From the NCBI RefSeq assembly GCF_019399895.1, contig NC_091872.1, positions 6,890,395 through 6,954,394 on the forward strand: a DNA stretch of 64,000 bases, written 5' to 3'. A program made the position numbers and the translations under genes. Below, piece after piece: positions 63,692 to 64,000 of the stretch. This stretch comes from Cardiocondyla obscurior (taxonomy: Eukaryota > Arthropoda > Insecta > Hymenoptera > Formicidae). The notes beneath the pieces were generated by a model. The model searched no databases. It worked only from the letters and a program-made list of their open reading frames with translations, and had not been told where the DNA came from. Positions within the stretch are counted from its first letter, which is position 1, and every line of letters starts with the position of its first letter.

Positions 63692-64000
63692 ATAATGATC
63701 TTTTGGTGAAAAATATATAAGATCGATAATTTGTAGGTTTTATATATTTCATAGAATTTATATTTCATAGGAGAAAAAAAAATCAAATTGAGGGATAAAT
63801 AGCGAGAATTATCGAGGGCAACGGTTATGTAGACCACGTAGCTTTCGAGAAGACGTCATATTCCGCGTGAAATAGCCGGCGCTCTGCCGAAAAAACGGAA
63901 GGAAGTCGGCAGCGAGTGGGTCGCGAGACGTCGAAACGATTTAGCGAAGCGGCAAAGAACTCCCGCGCGAAGATCGTAGTCGCCCGAAGTTTGAGCGATT

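Larger units (their letters stand above)
56788..64000 (+). other. Distal intron or intergenic DNA, no exon found
   Basis: AT-rich DNA with CpG-richer patches near 58480-58700, 61240-61560, 61920-62400 and 63460-63660. A small + strand frame at 61243-61479 (78 codons) has no recognised domain. Simple repeats and G-rich motifs are listed separately. I found no acceptor followed by sequence resembling a PH domain, leucine-rich repeats or a PP2C domain. Confidence 0.45.

Noticed and set aside
1..64000. CRISPR arrays, operons, riboswitches and bacterial promoters
   Set aside because: Composition, short introns and repeat content are eukaryotic. No regularly spaced short direct repeats were seen.
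1..64000. tRNA, snRNA and conserved microRNA genes
   Set aside because: I looked for B-box-like words (GGTTCGAATCC variants) and familiar insect microRNA seeds and saw none with a matching stem. Near matches such as 40922 (GGTTCGAAGGC) lack the rest of the structure. A covariance-model scan would settle this.

Overview
This is a 64-kb piece of a eukaryotic nuclear genome, most likely an insect and plausibly a hymenopteran such as an ant. The basis is AT-rich DNA broken by short CpG-dense stretches with no CpG depletion, many A/T homopolymers and CT microsatellites, small introns with ordinary GT-AG signals, and a Tc1/mariner-type foldback MITE whose termini begin CAGGGTG. There is no operon structure, and no ORF looks bacterial or viral. 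The species call is inference.

The window is gene-poor. The one convincing coding segment is a long open exon on the + strand at 50241-51971 (577 codons), ending at a clean GTAAAC splice donor. It encodes a long, charged, probably disordered N-terminal region followed by the start of a Ras-association-like/ubiquitin-fold domain. The closest family I can suggest is PHLPP (PH-domain leucine-rich-repeat protein phosphatase). The rest of that protein (PH, LRR and PP2C domains in the family) is not in the window, so 51972-64000 reads as the start of a long intron. That intron carries the MITE at 56410-56787.

The most unusual region is 2989-5633. A chain of good + strand splice sites outlines a compact multi-exon transcription unit with introns of about 80-180 bp. 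Two exons (3432-3668 and 3753-3989) are tandem copies of exactly 237 nt inside a 321-bp repeat, each with stops in all forward frames checked. Two later exons (4787-4983 and 5129-5404) share a duplicated 49-nt tail just before their donors. The simplest reading is a spliced long non-coding RNA gene built by exon duplication. A 134-codon spliced frame without an ATG across the downstream exons leaves a small or decayed coding gene possible.

The remaining DNA (1-2380, 5640-50170 and the intron) shows no gene I can support. It holds microsatellites, homopolymers, a few inverted repeats, G-rich quadruplex-type motifs and several CpG-dense blocks (about 28550-28870, 41560-42640 and 44200-46990) that could be promoters or upstream exons. 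Most ORFs there are chance openings in CpG-dense or poly-T sequence.
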